Program-made: the position numbers and the translations under genes
The notes under the pieces: model-generated
Database searches by the model: none
Told to the model about the DNA's origin: nothing
Seen by the model: only the letters and a program-made list of their open reading frames with translations
Shown here: positions 62,877 through 64,000 of the stretch, in pieces
Numbering within the stretch: position 1 is the stretch's first letter
Layout: the number at the start of each line of letters is the position of its first letter
Assembly (NCBI GenBank): GCA_013397115.1
Contig: VWZW01006873.1
Coordinates: 1,322 to 65,321 of the forward strand
Length of the DNA: 64,000 nt
Direction: 5' to 3'
Source: Edolisoma coerulescens
Lineage: Eukaryota > Chordata > Aves > Passeriformes > Campephagidae

Positions 62877-64000
62877 GTTCCTCATTTCAGAAAGATTCTT
62901 TGGATAAAATTTACCTACGTTCTATTGGATTTAAAGAAAAACAGGAGACTAGATTGTATTTCTTTTTAGGTATGTCATGAAACATAAGTAGTCTGACTTA
63001 CAAATTCAATTATCCTTTGCAGTAGAATACCCCCTAAACTGGCACTTGTTTAAGGCATCAGATTGTGAGAACTCGATATTTTTCTGTTCTGTTTTTCATT
63101 GGAATCCATAAAACAAGGACTCCCAGGAACTGATGATGAACTACATATTCTTGCACAAACAGTAGACAGCAGTTCCCTAGAGAAAGTGGATGCTTACAAA
63201 CAGGCAATTTACACCCCATTATTGTTTTCCTAGTTTGAAAGAACTGAGCAGCTATCACCCTGGGGAAACTTAACTGTTTCCTCCATTGTCACAATTAGAC
63301 ACAACCAGAATTCAGAAATAAACCATAATTTAGATATTAATTCAGTGGTTTACTAACATTCTATCAAGAAAAGGATTGGGATTTTGATAATAGAAACTCC
63401 AGATTAGAAACATGAAGCCCTCTATAAGTGACAAACAAACATTCCTTTAAAAAAATGTATAAGACTTCAATATCTGAAGTTGTTTTCTCATATGCCCTTT
63501 TACATTTTATCACGTTCTATTAGTTTCTTTAAACACTACAATGAGATGCAACAGAATTTCAGCAAAGAATCTCAAGTAAAAAATACAATCTCTTTTTGCA
63601 GTACTGCAGTCTTACTAGCTGACACATTTATTTGAACTTGTAATATGCATTTGAAATTATTTTGGAGAACAGAAAACACAAGGAAGTGTCACTTGCTTAT
63701 AAAAATGTGTTATGTTATACACTGAAACCGCTTTAAACACTGCAGGAGGCATTCTTGTCTTGCAATCATTAAAATGGTACTGAATGTCTAAGAAGACTAT
63801 TAGGGAGAGAAACTGCTGGGTCCATCATAAAATGAAATTATGATATTATTATAGTCTGTTGCAAATGAAAGAAAGAATACACCAAAATAGAAAGAGTCTT
63901 TTAGTTCCTGTGTAACGGGAAATGCCAAATAGATTGGTTTGCAATGGCTTTTTATTTTCCCAAATGAATGAACATATTCCTTCATCCAGGAAAATCAAGT
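62877..64000. other. Anonymous AT-rich DNA to window end, no gene seen
   Basis: No frame longer than 66 codons and none recognised; no repeat or structured element stood out. Confidence 0.55.

Overview
This window looks like non-coding DNA from a bird nuclear genome. It is AT-rich and eukaryotic in character. No reading frame exceeds about 170 codons, and no frame looks like a conserved protein. There are no ribosome-binding sites, operons, tRNA genes or rRNA genes. The strongest taxonomic signal is two 5'-truncated CR1 (Chicken Repeat 1) LINE copies in opposite orientations, at 48104-48576 (+) and 58479-59355 (-). A retroviral-type LTR on the minus strand at the left edge (1-332) and an avian-type dispersed repeat at about 6010-6375 agree with a bird. 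The window could be intergenic or lie inside a very long intron; the sequence alone does not decide.

Layout, left to right. 1-332: LTR with CCAAT boxes, TATA box and polyadenylation signal, running off the window edge. 333-6000: anonymous AT-rich DNA holding a 127-nt homopyrimidine tract (3562-3688) and a G-quadruplex-type motif (5960-5992). 6010-6375: a GC-richer block resembling a widespread avian repeat. 6376-29700: mostly anonymous, with degenerate ancient amniote repeats (about 11838-11970, 14329-14425, 16522-16650 and 23029-23094), a CTGAA-type microsatellite inside an inverted repeat (16928-17031), T/G-rich low-complexity tracts and small hairpins. 29700-31400: a GC-rich block of unknown origin, possibly an old retroelement. 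31400-48100: anonymous DNA with a probable MIR remnant (37801-37870), a strong 18-bp hairpin (40026-40067), a C-rich/G-quadruplex tract (45704-45728) and old palindromic repeats (44272-44317, 47630-47716). 48104-59355: the two CR1 copies with a (TA)n tract between them. 59356-64000: anonymous, with another minus-strand G-quadruplex motif (62837-62876).

No genes work together here, because no functional protein-coding or RNA gene can be supported. The only coding remnant is the broken reverse-transcriptase C-terminal portion of the minus-strand CR1. I found no evidence for an undescribed system. The observations most worth checking are the edge LTR, the 40026-40067 hairpin, the structured G-rich and homopyrimidine tracts, and the ancient repeat remnants. 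Repeat family assignments rest on remembered consensus sequences, not on a search.
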